This document shows positions 17,673-29,220 of a DNA stretch of 51,231 nt, in pieces. The translations under genes were made by a program, and so were the position numbers. The number at the start of each line of letters is the position of its first letter. Positions within the stretch are counted from its first letter, which is position 1. A model generated the notes under the pieces. That model saw only the letters and a program-made list of their open reading frames with translations. It ran no database searches and was not told where the DNA came from. Source of the DNA: Nevskiales bacterium (lineage in GTDB: Bacteria; Pseudomonadota; Gammaproteobacteria; Nevskiales; DATLYR01); NCBI GenBank assembly GCA_035574475.1, contig DATLYR010000122.1, forward strand, positions 1 to 51,231, in the 5' to 3' direction.

Positions 17673-17703
17673 TTGACCCTATAGTAGCTACAGGGTGTTC
17701 AAT
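17673..17703 (+). promoter_or_regulatory. MerR-type promoter with operator dyad for the metal-resistance genes
   Basis: TTGACC (17673-17678) and TTCAAT (17698-17703) are separated by 19 bases, the overlong spacer typical of MerR-activated promoters. The dyad at 17676-17696 has arms ACCCT and AGGGT plus inner TAG/CTA, closely resembling PbrR, CadR and ZntR operators. Transcription starting near 17710 excludes the earlier ATG at 17702 as the exporter start. Confidence 0.85.
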
Positions 17704-17731
17704 GCTGCAATCAAGGCCATGTCCGACGCTC

Positions 17732-18361
17732 ATGAACGATTCTTGCAGCGATAATTGCGCCACACGGCGAATCCCGGTTTCGCCGCGATTCCGGCGCGCG
17801 CTGTGGATCGCGCTGGTCGTCAACGCAGTCATGTTCGGGGTGGAATTCACCGCCGGCCTGAGCGCCGGGTCGGTATCGCTCTTGGCAGACGCGGTAGATT
17901 TCCTTGGCGATGCTGGCAACTACGGGCTATCCCTGTTTGTGCTGTCCATGCTGCCGGTCTGGCGTTCGCGCGCGGCCCTGCTCAAGGGTCTGACAATGGG
18001 TAGCTACGGCATTTACGTGCTGGGTCAGGCGGCCTGGAACGCCGCCGCCGGCGTCGTGCCGGAGGCGATGACCATGGGCGCCGTCGCTTTTCTGGCTTTG
18101 GCCGCCAACGTCTCCGTAGCGGCCCTGCTGTATGCTTTCCGCGAGGGCGATGCCAACATGCGCTCGGTGTGGCTGTGCTCGCGCAACGACGCCATCGGCA
18201 ATGTCGCGGTCATGCTGGCGGCGGTGGGTGTGTTCGGCACCGGCAGCGCATGGCCCGACCTCACCGTCGCGATCGCGATGGGTCTGCTGGGCTTAACTGC
18301 CGCCTACAGCGTCATTCGTCATGCCCGCGCTGAACTCAAGGAAGAAACCTCGTCTGCATGA
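17732..18361 (+). CDS. Cation transporter, CDF-like, short form
   Basis: This 209-residue membrane protein has about six predicted transmembrane segments. The first metal-site motif is LLADAVDFLGDAGNYG, with D53, D56 and D60, where typical CDF proteins have H/D-xxx-D. The second, in helix 5, is CSRNDAIGNVAVM. It lacks the C-terminal cytoplasmic domain of classical CzcD/YiiP. It lies under the MerR-type promoter and is the first gene of the metal cassette, so it probably exports Cd, Zn, Pb or Co from the cytoplasm. The start at ATG 17732 is set by the promoter position; the Shine-Dalgarno is weak. Confidence 0.82.
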   Translation: MNDSCSDNCATRRIPVSPRFRRALWIALVVNAVMFGVEFTAGLSAGSVSLLADAVDFLGDAGNYGLSLFVLSMLPVWRSRAALLKGLTMGSYGIYVLGQAAWNAAAGVVPEAMTMGAVAFLALAANVSVAALLYAFREGDANMRSVWLCSRNDAIGNVAVMLAAVGVFGTGSAWPDLTVAIAMGLLGLTAAYSVIRHARAELKEETSSA

Positions 18362-18424
18362 ACAAAACTAGACCTAAGTGGTCCTACCTGCCTGGTTGAC
18401 CGGAAACCACAAGCTGATAGCCTG

Positions 18425-18808
18425 ATGCGCATGAATCGGTTTCGTACCAAGCACCATTGGCTGATGCTGTTGTGTATCGCCGTCATCGCACTGCGTGTGA
18501 CTGGCATGCACCTGCACCTGTGCCTTGACGGCCAGGAACCGGCGCAGACTCTGCACTTGACAGATTCCGGCGTACATGACGACGAAGGGCACGCCGCCGG
18601 CGGGCATGCGGACGTGGACCTCAGCCTGCCCGGTGATGGCCTGGTCAAGAAACTGTCCGGCTTCGATTTGCCAGTTCTGCTGGCGTTCCTGGTCACGCTG
18701 GTAACGATTGTCCGCGCACCCATACCCTTGCGACCTGGTCCGGCCCGGATCCGATCGACTGCTTCGATACGCTTCTTCCAGCCGCCCCTGCGCGCACCGC
18801 CCATCTAA
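18425..18808 (+). CDS. Small His-rich membrane/secreted protein preceding czcC
   Basis: The product has 127 residues with an N-terminal hydrophobic helix (LMLLCIAVIALRVTG), then HLHLCLDG, several histidine/acidic clusters (VHDDEGHAAGGHADVD) and a second hydrophobic stretch (LPVLLAFLVTLVTIV). I cannot assign a family with confidence. The position just upstream of czcCBA and the histidine/cysteine content suggest a periplasmic metal-handling or regulatory role comparable to CzcI-type proteins, which is inference. Confidence 0.65.
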   Translation: MRMNRFRTKHHWLMLLCIAVIALRVTGMHLHLCLDGQEPAQTLHLTDSGVHDDEGHAAGGHADVDLSLPGDGLVKKLSGFDLPVLLAFLVTLVTIVRAPIPLRPGPARIRSTASIRFFQPPLRAPPI

Positions 18809-18879
18809 GCCTCCTCCGACGTTCATCCGATCGTTGACCGTCATGCCTGGAAGGCATGGCTGTGCCATTGGAGGCATTC

Positions 18880-20157
18880 ATGCTATTCGCTCATACACGC
18901 GCAGCGTGCGCGAGTTTTCTGTTTTTGGGGCTGCTCGTCTGTACCGCAGCCCGGGCCGAAGCGCCACCGGCGGGACCGCCGCTGAGCTTGCGCGAGGCGG
19001 TGCAATTGACGCTGCAGCGCAATCCCGACCTGCAGGTCTTTGCCTTTGCATTGCGTGCCCAGGACGCGCGTACCCAGCAGGCCGGACTACGGCCGCCCCC
19101 AGAATTGTCGGCCGAGATCGAAAACGCCCTGGGCAGTGGCGAGACGAAGGGCTTCGATACCGCCGAAGCCACGTTCGCGCTATCCCAGGTGATCGAACTG
19201 GGCGGTAAACGCAGCCGCCGCATCGCCGCCTCCCAGCTTGGCCGTGAGGCACTGAGCGTCGAGCAGCAGGCGGCGCAGCTCGACGTCCTGGCCGAAGTGA
19301 CCCGTCGCTTCGTACACGTGGCCTCGGATCAAGAACAGCTCGCGCTGACCCGACGCGCCACCGAACTCACCCGGACCACCGTCGCCGCCGTGCAACGGCG
19401 CGTCGAGGCCGCCAAGTCACCGGATGTCGAGCTGTACCGCGCCCGCGCATCGCTGACGCGCGCGGAGATCGACCTGAGGCATGCCGAACACGAGCTGCTC
19501 GCCTCGCGCCGCAAGCTGGCCGCGATGTGGGGAGAGCGGGAGGCGAGGTTCGGCACGGTAGAGGCCGACTTATACGCCATGCCAGCGCCCACCCCGTACG
19601 AGCAGCTGGTCGCACGCATGGCCGCGAACCCCGACTTCGTCCGCTTCGCGAGCGAGGCGCGGCTGCGTGACGCCGAGATCCGCCTCGCCGAGGCCCGCCG
19701 CCGGCCGGATGTCACGTTGACTGGCGGCATAAGGCGCCTGCAGGAAACCAGTGATACCGCCTTCGTTGTTGGATTCTCCGTGCCGCTGTTCGCCGGCCGC
19801 CAGGCGGCGCCTGCCATCGCCGAGGCGCAGGCACTGCGTGGGCAGACCGATGCCGAACGCGAGGCCGCTTTCGTCAAGGCCCAGGCGCAAGTCTACGAGC
19901 TGTACCAGGAACTGGCGCATGCCATCAACGAAACCGGCACGCTCAAGCAAGACGTGCTGCCACAAATGGAAGAAGCGCTCAAGCAGACCGAGTATGCCTA
20001 CGACCGCGGGCGCTACAGCTATCTCGAGCTGGTGGACGGCCAGCGCGCCTATCTCGACAGTCAGCGCGCCTTGATCGAAGCCGCCACCACCGCCCAGACC
20101 CTCCAGGCCGAAATCGAGCGCCTGACCGGCGAACCACTCGCCGCCGGCGCGTACTGA
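18880..20157 (+). CDS. czcC: Outer-membrane channel of a heavy-metal efflux system (CzcC-like, TolC superfamily)
   Basis: This 425-residue TolC-family protein forms the outer-membrane exit duct of the tripartite metal pump. The signal peptide ends near ARA-EAPP, followed by the first OEP repeat (LSLREAVQLTLQRNPDL) and the second repeat (ARMAANPDFVRFA...EARRRPDVTLTGG). A conserved ending, YDRGRYSYLELVDGQRAYLDSQ, is also present. ATG 18880 is chosen because GGAGG lies seven bases upstream. czcB follows after 12 bases. Confidence 0.9.
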   Translation: MLFAHTRAACASFLFLGLLVCTAARAEAPPAGPPLSLREAVQLTLQRNPDLQVFAFALRAQDARTQQAGLRPPPELSAEIENALGSGETKGFDTAEATFALSQVIELGGKRSRRIAASQLGREALSVEQQAAQLDVLAEVTRRFVHVASDQEQLALTRRATELTRTTVAAVQRRVEAAKSPDVELYRARASLTRAEIDLRHAEHELLASRRKLAAMWGEREARFGTVEADLYAMPAPTPYEQLVARMAANPDFVRFASEARLRDAEIRLAEARRRPDVTLTGGIRRLQETSDTAFVVGFSVPLFAGRQAAPAIAEAQALRGQTDAEREAAFVKAQAQVYELYQELAHAINETGTLKQDVLPQMEEALKQTEYAYDRGRYSYLELVDGQRAYLDSQRALIEAATTAQTLQAEIERLTGEPLAAGAY

Positions 20158-20169
20158 CGGAAATTACCC

Positions 20170-21141
20170 ATGAAAAACTACAAACTGATTGTTCTCCTGG
20201 GTCTCACCCTGAGCCTCGGCGCCTGCGATACGTCCGGGCCCACGGCCACCAACGCAGAACCGACAGAAGCCTCTCACGCCGAGTCTGGACATGACGCACA
20301 CGAGGGCGAAGAACCCCAGGAGTCCGAGGGACTCATCAAGCTGAGTGCCGGGCAGGCCACCGCCGCAGGTATCGAGATGGCGATGGCTGGTCCCGCCAGG
20401 ATCCGCGAAGTCCTGACACTCTACGGCACGGTCCGGCCGAATGCCGAGCGCGTGCGTGACGTGACGGCGCGCTATCCCGGCATCATCCGCAGCGTGGCGC
20501 GGCGGGTGGGTGATGCGGTGCGCGAGGGCGAAACCCTGGCCATGGTGGAATCCAACGAGAGCCTGCGCACCTACCCCGTCGTCTCGCCACTGTCCGGTGT
20601 GATCACCGAGCGCCGCGCCAACCCCGGCGAGTACACCGGCGAAGGACCGCTGTTTGTCGTAACAGACCTGTCCAGCGTCTGGGTCGAGCTGTCGCTGTTC
20701 CCGCGTGATCTCGCCAAGGTGCACGTGGGCCAGCCGGTGCGCGTGCGCAATGTGGACGGCGGCATCGAAGCCAACGGCCAGATCGTCTATGTCGCACCAC
20801 TCGGACAAGCCGAAAGCCAGACTTTGACCGCACGTGTGCTGATCGCCAATCCCGAGCGGCACTGGGCGCCTGGGCTGTATGTCACCGCCGAGGTCACCCT
20901 GGCCGAGTCTGAGGTGGCGGTGGCGGTCAAAAGTACCGCCCTGCAAACGGTTGAAAACCGCAGCGTGGTGTTTGTGGCCGAGGCTCGAGGTTTCCGCCTC
21001 CAGCCGGTCTCAACCGGGCGCAGCGACGGCGAATTCACCGAGATTACCCAAGGGCTCGCCTCCGGCAGCCGCTACGCCGCCGCCAACAGCTTCGTGCTCA
21101 AGTCGGAGCTGGGCAAGGGCGAAGCGGATCACGAGCACTGA
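20170..21141 (+). CDS. czcB: Periplasmic adaptor of heavy-metal efflux (CzcB-like, lipoprotein)
   Basis: This 323-residue membrane-fusion protein connects the RND pump with the outer-membrane channel. It has a lipoprotein signal (LSLGAC, Cys at 19). A His/Glu-rich linker (HAESGHDAHEGEE) is likely to bind metal. The adaptor domains follow: biotinyl-lipoyl half-motifs around GDAVREGETLAMVES and PVVSPLSGVITERRANPGEY, then the beta-barrel region. The C-terminus ends in HEH. It is nine bases before czcA. Confidence 0.92.
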   Translation: MKNYKLIVLLGLTLSLGACDTSGPTATNAEPTEASHAESGHDAHEGEEPQESEGLIKLSAGQATAAGIEMAMAGPARIREVLTLYGTVRPNAERVRDVTARYPGIIRSVARRVGDAVREGETLAMVESNESLRTYPVVSPLSGVITERRANPGEYTGEGPLFVVTDLSSVWVELSLFPRDLAKVHVGQPVRVRNVDGGIEANGQIVYVAPLGQAESQTLTARVLIANPERHWAPGLYVTAEVTLAESEVAVAVKSTALQTVENRSVVFVAEARGFRLQPVSTGRSDGEFTEITQGLASGSRYAAANSFVLKSELGKGEADHEH

Positions 21142-24258
<3,117 letters not shown>

Positions 24259-24488
24259 CTGGTCAAAGGACCGTCATACTGCGGGCATTCTTTGCCGGTT
24301 GGTGGCATCTCGTCCCAGCCCGGCGCGCGGATTGGCCTGGGGGAGCCACGGATCAATGCCTCCAGCGTCAGGCGCCTGGTACTACGGCGAGCATCTCGCT
24401 TGATGCGGCGCAGTTTTCTCATCTGGATATTACGAGCGTGCGGGTTGGTGCGCATACGATCGGGGGGCTGGCTTTTCCACGACCGCAT

Positions 24489-24728
24489 CTACAAGTATGA
24501 GCCACTCTCGATTGCCCCGAGAACTTTTGCGACCGCACCAAGACCAGCGGGTGTTCCAAGCAGATCAATTGGTCTTTTCCCACCGAGCGCCGGTTGCGGC
24601 CGCCTAAGCCATTTAGCGAGCCACTTCTCCGTGTCGAAATCCTTCGCGCTGCTGGACGCGATCTCCTGCGCCATCGCTAGGAGCCGGGCCTTCGCGAGCA
24701 CTGAATGGTCATGGACTTGGCTGCGCAT
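24489..24728 (-). CDS. Orphan Xre/MbcA/ParS-type antitoxin toxin-binding domain protein (DUF2384)
   Basis: The product has 79 residues from ATG 24728, with GAAGGG just upstream. The C-terminal 50 residues match the DUF2384 toxin-binding pattern: WLAKWLRRPQPALGGKRPID, LLGTPAGLGAVAKVLGAIESG and a terminal tyrosine. The normal partner would be a RES-domain toxin, but none is encoded next to it, and the usual N-terminal Xre helix-turn-helix is missing or very short. It may be a remnant or a solitary antitoxin. A longer frame to 25016 would overlap the LexA-like gene and lacks conservation. The 230 bases between this gene and czcA show nothing recognisable. Confidence 0.6.
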   Translation of the reverse strand: MRSQVHDHSVLAKARLLAMAQEIASSSAKDFDTEKWLAKWLRRPQPALGGKRPIDLLGTPAGLGAVAKVLGAIESGSYL

Positions 24729-24776
24729 GGCCCTTCGATGCTTGCTCGATTTTAGTCTTGGCTTTTTCACACGGCG

Positions 24777-24782
24777 ATTATA
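24777..24782 (-). promoter_or_regulatory. Candidate -10 box for the DUF2384 gene
   Basis: A perfect TATAAT on the minus strand lies about 50 bases before ATG 24728. No good -35 element is present at 16-18 bases, so strength is uncertain. It supports the short start chosen for the gene. Confidence 0.35.
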
Positions 24783-24927
24783 CGCACACCCGACGCAGAC
24801 AAGACCCCGAACTCCTGATGTTGAACCTGCCCCTAGACATATGGACTCACGCGACTCTGGCTCTTGCTGGTTTAGCAGCGAAATCACGGACGGCACATAT
24901 TCCTCACTCCGACCAACCTCAGGCGGC

Positions 24928-25566
24928 TTACCGAGGCTTAGCTGGGTGTAAATGGCCACAATATATTCCTTCAATTTCAAACTGTTCCCGTCGCAAGTCA
25001 ATGACAATGGGCGCATTGTCAGGATTCCGAGAAACCAGTGACACCAATGGTCCGCTCTGCTGGAACACTTTTATTGTGATCTCTGGACCAGACGCTGGAA
25101 ATAATTTGGCCACAACAATCTGGCCGTTGTCGGCGCTGGTAGTCGCGCGCACTCCTACCCAGTCGCCATCCTGTATACCCATGTCCTTCATGCTGTCACC
25201 AACGATGCGACGCAGATACTGCGCCTTGGGACGGAAGAGTCGTGTATCTACGCGGTAGTAATCATCGATGTCAGTAGTAGCCAATAGCGGCGGACCTGCG
25301 GCGACTCGTCCAACTAAGGGGAGCAGATCCTCAAACGGCGCATGGGTCACATCGCGCATGAGCTGAATGCCCCTATATTCGCCGGTCAGCTTCAGATAAC
25401 CCTTCGCCTCCAGTGCGCGCAAATGTTGCTGTACTGTGGCGCGATTACATTTTCTGAAATGTGCAATCTCCGCTCTGGTCGGGGGCATTTGGTTACGTGC
25501 CATGAACCGCTGTATCAGGTCCAAGACCTTTTCCTGAGCGATTGAAAGCGGTGGTCGATCTTGCAT
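24928..25566 (-). CDS. LexA-family S24 autocleaving repressor
   Basis: The 212-residue protein has full LexA architecture. The N-terminal winged helix is MPPTRAEIAHFRKCNRATVQQH..., the cleavage site lies in GRVAAGPP (Ala-Gly), the serine is in GDSMKDMGIQDGD and the lysine is in IVVAKLF. It should therefore cleave itself when RecA is activated. The recognition helix (NRATVQQHLRAL) differs from E. coli LexA, so a different operator is expected. The start is ATG 25566 by alignment to LexA, though ATG 25575 and 25593 are in frame. It diverges from DUF5131, with a 22-bp palindrome between them. This may be the host's second LexA or an island-specific repressor. Confidence 0.9.
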   Translation of the reverse strand: MQDRPPLSIAQEKVLDLIQRFMARNQMPPTRAEIAHFRKCNRATVQQHLRALEAKGYLKLTGEYRGIQLMRDVTHAPFEDLLPLVGRVAAGPPLLATTDIDDYYRVDTRLFRPKAQYLRRIVGDSMKDMGIQDGDWVGVRATTSADNGQIVVAKLFPASGPEITIKVFQQSGPLVSLVSRNPDNAPIVIDLRREQFEIEGIYCGHLHPAKPR

Positions 25567-25568
25567 TA

Positions 25569-25590
25569 ATACCATACAGTTGTATGGTAT
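25569..25590. promoter_or_regulatory. 22-bp palindromic operator candidate for the LexA-like repressor
   Basis: Perfect 10-base arms, ATACCATACA and TGTATGGTAT, are separated by GT. The palindrome overlaps a plus-strand promoter candidate (TTGCAT at 25561, 16-base spacer, TATGGT at 25583) and the start region of the lexA-like gene. Binding would therefore repress both directions, the usual autoregulated divergent layout. Confidence 0.7.
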
Positions 25591-25633
25591 CATTATTTAT
25601 GAGGCACTACCTACAATCCGCATGGGAGGTCTG

Positions 25634-26380
25634 ATGTCGCAGGCAAGCCGAATTGAATGGACGGAAGCAACCTGGAACCCAACCGTCGGTTGCACCAAAG
25701 TCTCGCCCGGCTGCAAGCACTGCTATGCAGAGACCTTGGCGAAGCGGCTGAAGGCGATGCAAACACCAGGCTATGAAAATGGCTTCAATCTCACCCTGCT
25801 AGCACAGCGCCTTGAGGAACCGCTCAAGCGAAAGCGACCGACGGTTTACTTTGTCAATTCAATGTCCGACTTATTCCATGCCGGCGTCCCCGACGCCTAT
25901 ATTGACCAAGTCATGGATGTCATTGCCCGGTCACCACGTCATACGTTTCAGATACTCACCAAACGAGCCGATCGCATGGCGAGCTATTTCAAGCACAGGC
26001 CGGTCCCGACCAATGCCTGGCTTGGCGTATCGGTAGAAAACAGAAAACATGGTGTACCTCGTATCGCTTACCTGCGTCAGGTGGCCGCACGCATCAGATT
26101 TCTATCGGTAGAACCTCTCCTTGAAGACGTGGGGGAGCTTGATCTAACTGATATTCACTGGGTCATCGTGGGCGGTGAATCGGGGCCTAAGGCAAGACCC
26201 ATGAACCGTACCTGGGTGCTGGACATAAAGCGCCAATGCCGCGCTCACGGTGTACAGTTCTTCTTCAAACAATGGGGCGGATGGGGGGCCGATGGTAAAC
26301 GTCGATCGAAAAAGGCCAATGGACGACTGCTTCGCGGACGCACCTGGGACGAAATGCCGAGGTTATCGGCAGACGCGTAA
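25634..26380 (+). CDS. DUF5131 (phage Gp37/Gp68) family protein, three-Cys radical-SAM-like
   Basis: This is a 248-residue protein of the phage Gp37/Gp68 family. It has a cysteine cluster C20-x6-C27-x2-C30 (TVGCTKVSPGCKHCYAE), reminiscent of radical SAM iron-sulfur sites. The core segments YFVNSMSDLFH, FQILTKRADRM, WLGVSVEN and VGGESGPKARPM are present, and it ends with the family tail WDEMP. ATG 25634 has GGGAGG four bases upstream. It is the first gene of a three-gene unit with tcmP and a nuclease-like gene, divergent from the LexA-like repressor. The enzymatic substrate is unknown; a damage-repair or modification role is inference from the LexA control. Confidence 0.88.
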   Translation: MSQASRIEWTEATWNPTVGCTKVSPGCKHCYAETLAKRLKAMQTPGYENGFNLTLLAQRLEEPLKRKRPTVYFVNSMSDLFHAGVPDAYIDQVMDVIARSPRHTFQILTKRADRMASYFKHRPVPTNAWLGVSVENRKHGVPRIAYLRQVAARIRFLSVEPLLEDVGELDLTDIHWVIVGGESGPKARPMNRTWVLDIKRQCRAHGVQFFFKQWGGWGADGKRRSKKANGRLLRGRTWDEMPRLSADA

Positions 26381-26386
26381 GCACGT

Positions 26387-27658
26387 ATGACCCGCCGGCC
26401 ATACAGTTGGAAGAATGGCCCGGACGAGATCCAGCAACATAGCATCGCGAAACACGAGGTGCTTCGTGCATACCTCGCCCGCTACTTCGCAACCCTTGTA
26501 AGCTACCCGCATCAGGATAGCCTGCGTCTAACCTTGGTTGACGGCTTCGCTGGCGGTGGTCTCTATATACACAGCGATACGCGGCAACCGGTGCTTGGCA
26601 GCCCCTTTATCTGCCTTGATGCAGTACGAGAGGCTGAAGCGCTCATCAATCTAGAGCGGCGCAAGCCCGTAAAACTCGATGTCAGTTACTTCTTCATCGA
26701 GAAGGACAGGCACGCCCATAAGCATCTCGACAAAGTGTTGCGGGATCACCAGTTCGGGAACAGGATCGGCGTCGATATTCATCTCCGTCATGCGCGTTTC
26801 CAGGATCAGGCGCAGGATATTATTAATTTCATCAGGGAGCGCAGTCCGCGAAACGGACGCTCGATATTTATCCTTGATCAATACGGGTATTCGGACGTTC
26901 CACGACCGCTGATCCACAGTATCTTCTCCAGCCTGCCGCGCGCCGAGGTCATACTGACCTTCGCAGTCGACTCGTTCCTGAACTATGCCAGCGACGGCGC
27001 TCTGACGAAGCAGTTGTTAGACGACATAGGCATTCCAGAAATCTTGAGAGGGCGAAGCATCGATGAGATCAAGAACTCAGAAGCGGATTGGCGCCTCTTC
27101 ATTCAGAGCGGTCTCTACCATGGCCTAGTCACAGGCTGTGGCGCTCGCTACTTCACGCCATTCTTCATACGTAACAAGCGTGGGCACGGCGACTACTGGC
27201 TACTACATCTCTCGCAGCATGCGCGGGCCCGTGACGTGATGACCGAAGTACATTGGGCCAACCAGAACTACTTCATTCATTACGGCGGTGCGGGTCTGGA
27301 CATGTTCCAGATGGTGGGATATGACCCTGATCATGACGCAAAATTCAGGGGACAGCATGGGCTGGGCTTCGAGTTTGATGATGTCGCGCGCGGGCGCAGC
27401 CTGCAGGCGTTAAAGGAGCAAATACCCACCTGTATCTATGCGAATGACGAGGGATTGACGTTTGGTGAGCTATTTGCAGCCACCTGCAACGGCTCACCAG
27501 CATCCGCAGAGATATACAAAGAAGCGGTGCAAACGCTAATCCAGGAAAGGATCATCGAAGTGGTCAGTGAAGATGGCACGGTCCGCCGATCTGCGCAACA
27601 GATTCGGTATTCCGACCGGCTTATAGCGCCAGACCAACGGAGCCTGTTCCTCCCCTGA
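26387..27658 (+). CDS. tcmP: Three-Cys-motif partner protein TcmP
   Basis: This 423-residue protein belongs to the family defined by adjacency to three-Cys-motif (DUF5131-type) proteins, exactly the arrangement here (6 bases apart). Residues 50-60 (LVDGFAGGGLY) and 163-170 (LDQYGYSD) look like the SAM-binding and catalytic-loop positions of a Rossmann methyltransferase fold, with WSTPK-type WKNGPDEIQQHSIAKHE at the N-terminus. The C-terminal about 90 residues contain a winged-helix-like segment. The biochemical role is not established in anything I can derive from the sequence. Confidence 0.88.
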   Translation: MTRRPYSWKNGPDEIQQHSIAKHEVLRAYLARYFATLVSYPHQDSLRLTLVDGFAGGGLYIHSDTRQPVLGSPFICLDAVREAEALINLERRKPVKLDVSYFFIEKDRHAHKHLDKVLRDHQFGNRIGVDIHLRHARFQDQAQDIINFIRERSPRNGRSIFILDQYGYSDVPRPLIHSIFSSLPRAEVILTFAVDSFLNYASDGALTKQLLDDIGIPEILRGRSIDEIKNSEADWRLFIQSGLYHGLVTGCGARYFTPFFIRNKRGHGDYWLLHLSQHARARDVMTEVHWANQNYFIHYGGAGLDMFQMVGYDPDHDAKFRGQHGLGFEFDDVARGRSLQALKEQIPTCIYANDEGLTFGELFAATCNGSPASAEIYKEAVQTLIQERIIEVVSEDGTVRRSAQQIRYSDRLIAPDQRSLFLP

Positions 27659-27677
27659 CTGGTCGCGGATCGAGGCA

Positions 27678-29057
27678 GTGGCAATCACATCGATTTCTCA
27701 GGAGCGATTCAGCGCACTTGCCATGTTCGCTCGCCATCCGACTCTGATACTGATTTCAGAGGAACTGGAATGGTTCGCCGATGACCATGAACGAGTGCTT
27801 GGCGTTGTCACGAAACATCGTGAGGACCAAGATTACATGTTCGCCATACTGGGGCGGGACGAGAACCGGCGCTTTCGTTGCATAGATGTCTGTACCGAGT
27901 GTTACCCGACCCCAGGGCGTGCGCGTAGTGCGTTGATCGCCGCCATGGAACGAAATGCCAAGCTTTCGGACGAAGCCTATTGGCAGGGCGACGCTGGGCC
28001 GCGTGGTGTCGATCTATTTGAACCAGTGGCGCGTGAAGAGGAAATGCACCCGGGGTTCAGGGCAGCTGCCAAATCCGAGCATTTTTCGCCAGCTAGGGAA
28101 CTTCTGTCGGAGCTAATGCACCACTGGCGCGACGTGGACGGTAATTTCGTTCAGCAGTTTCAGACGACGGGCTTTGACGCCAGGATATGGGAACTGTACC
28201 TGCACGCAATGCTTGTTGAGCAGTTTCTGCTCGTTGAGCGACCACAGCCATCCCCAGACTTCTTTGCGCACCGCGGCCCTAATGGAGGGTTCTTTCTTGA
28301 GGCCGTGACAGTGGGTGGTAATCCATCGGATGAGCAGCCTTCACTAGTCGATCCAATGACGTTACGTCCCACGAAGTCTCCGGAAGAGGTGCGGGCAATC
28401 CTCAGTCATGAGATGCCTATTCGCTACGGCAGCCCATTGTTTTCAAAACTCAAGAAGGCCTATTGGGAGCGACCCGAGGTCGCAGGCCATCCGTTGGTAT
28501 TCGCTATAGCTGACTTCCACGAGCCATTCGCCATGACTTGGAGCGGCACTGCTCTCTTTGAATACCTATACGGGGTACGCCACGACTTTAGTTATTCAGA
28601 GGATGGAAAACTGCTTATTTCAGCAATGAAGATCGATACACATAAGCACGGGCAAAAGAAGGTGCCATCTGGGTACTTCTTCCAGCCATACGCCGAGAAT
28701 GTCAGTGCAGTGCTCTTTTCCGCGACTGGGACAATCAGCAAATTCAACAGGATGGGCAAACTTGCTGGCTTCGGTTCACCGCGTGTCACGCTCCACCGGA
28801 TTGGGACCTGCCAGGATCACGACCCCGATGCGTCAATGCCAAGACAGTTCGCCTTCGAAGTGGTGCCCGGCCAAATCAGGGAAACATGGGTTGAGGGGGT
28901 ATCCGTGTTCCATAATCCAAATAGCAGGCACCCATTGGATCCAAACTTTCTGCCTGGCGCTGGGCACCATTTCTTTCGAAATGGCCGGATAGAGAGCATC
29001 GTTCCAGATTTTCACCCGTTCTCGTCGGTTACCCTTAATACCATTGTCGGCAAGTGA
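27678..29057 (+). CDS. Unknown protein with PD-(D/E)XK-like motif, third gene of the TcmP unit
   Basis: This 459-residue soluble protein starts at GTG 27678, with GAGG close by; ATG 27723 is an alternative. I do not recognise the family. A restriction-endonuclease-like signature can be seen: E172 in a helix (WELYLHAMLVEQ), P193-D194 (PSPDFF), then E208-A-V (FFLEAVTV) across a strand. The usual lysine after the glutamate is replaced by valine, so activity is doubtful or uses another residue. It follows tcmP by 19 bases on the same strand and is probably co-expressed. A DNA-processing role in the module is inference. Confidence 0.65.
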   Translation: MAITSISQERFSALAMFARHPTLILISEELEWFADDHERVLGVVTKHREDQDYMFAILGRDENRRFRCIDVCTECYPTPGRARSALIAAMERNAKLSDEAYWQGDAGPRGVDLFEPVAREEEMHPGFRAAAKSEHFSPARELLSELMHHWRDVDGNFVQQFQTTGFDARIWELYLHAMLVEQFLLVERPQPSPDFFAHRGPNGGFFLEAVTVGGNPSDEQPSLVDPMTLRPTKSPEEVRAILSHEMPIRYGSPLFSKLKKAYWERPEVAGHPLVFAIADFHEPFAMTWSGTALFEYLYGVRHDFSYSEDGKLLISAMKIDTHKHGQKKVPSGYFFQPYAENVSAVLFSATGTISKFNRMGKLAGFGSPRVTLHRIGTCQDHDPDASMPRQFAFEVVPGQIRETWVEGVSVFHNPNSRHPLDPNFLPGAGHHFFRNGRIESIVPDFHPFSSVTLNTIVGK

Positions 29058-29220
29058 TGCCGGACAAACCAGACCATAAACTGCGTCTACTGAAGTTTAC
29101 TCGTACAAATCTGTTGGTATATGAAGACTATTAGGTAAATAGAAGTGCCTCGCGCCACCAGAACCTTCGCTTTCTTTGACGTTTGGCTGCAAGCTATAGG
29201 TAAAAAATGCCTGAGCACTT

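Noticed and set aside
24729-25016. Longer DUF2384 gene model
   Set aside because: Would overlap the LexA-like gene and adds 96 residues without domain character; a -10 box supports the short form.
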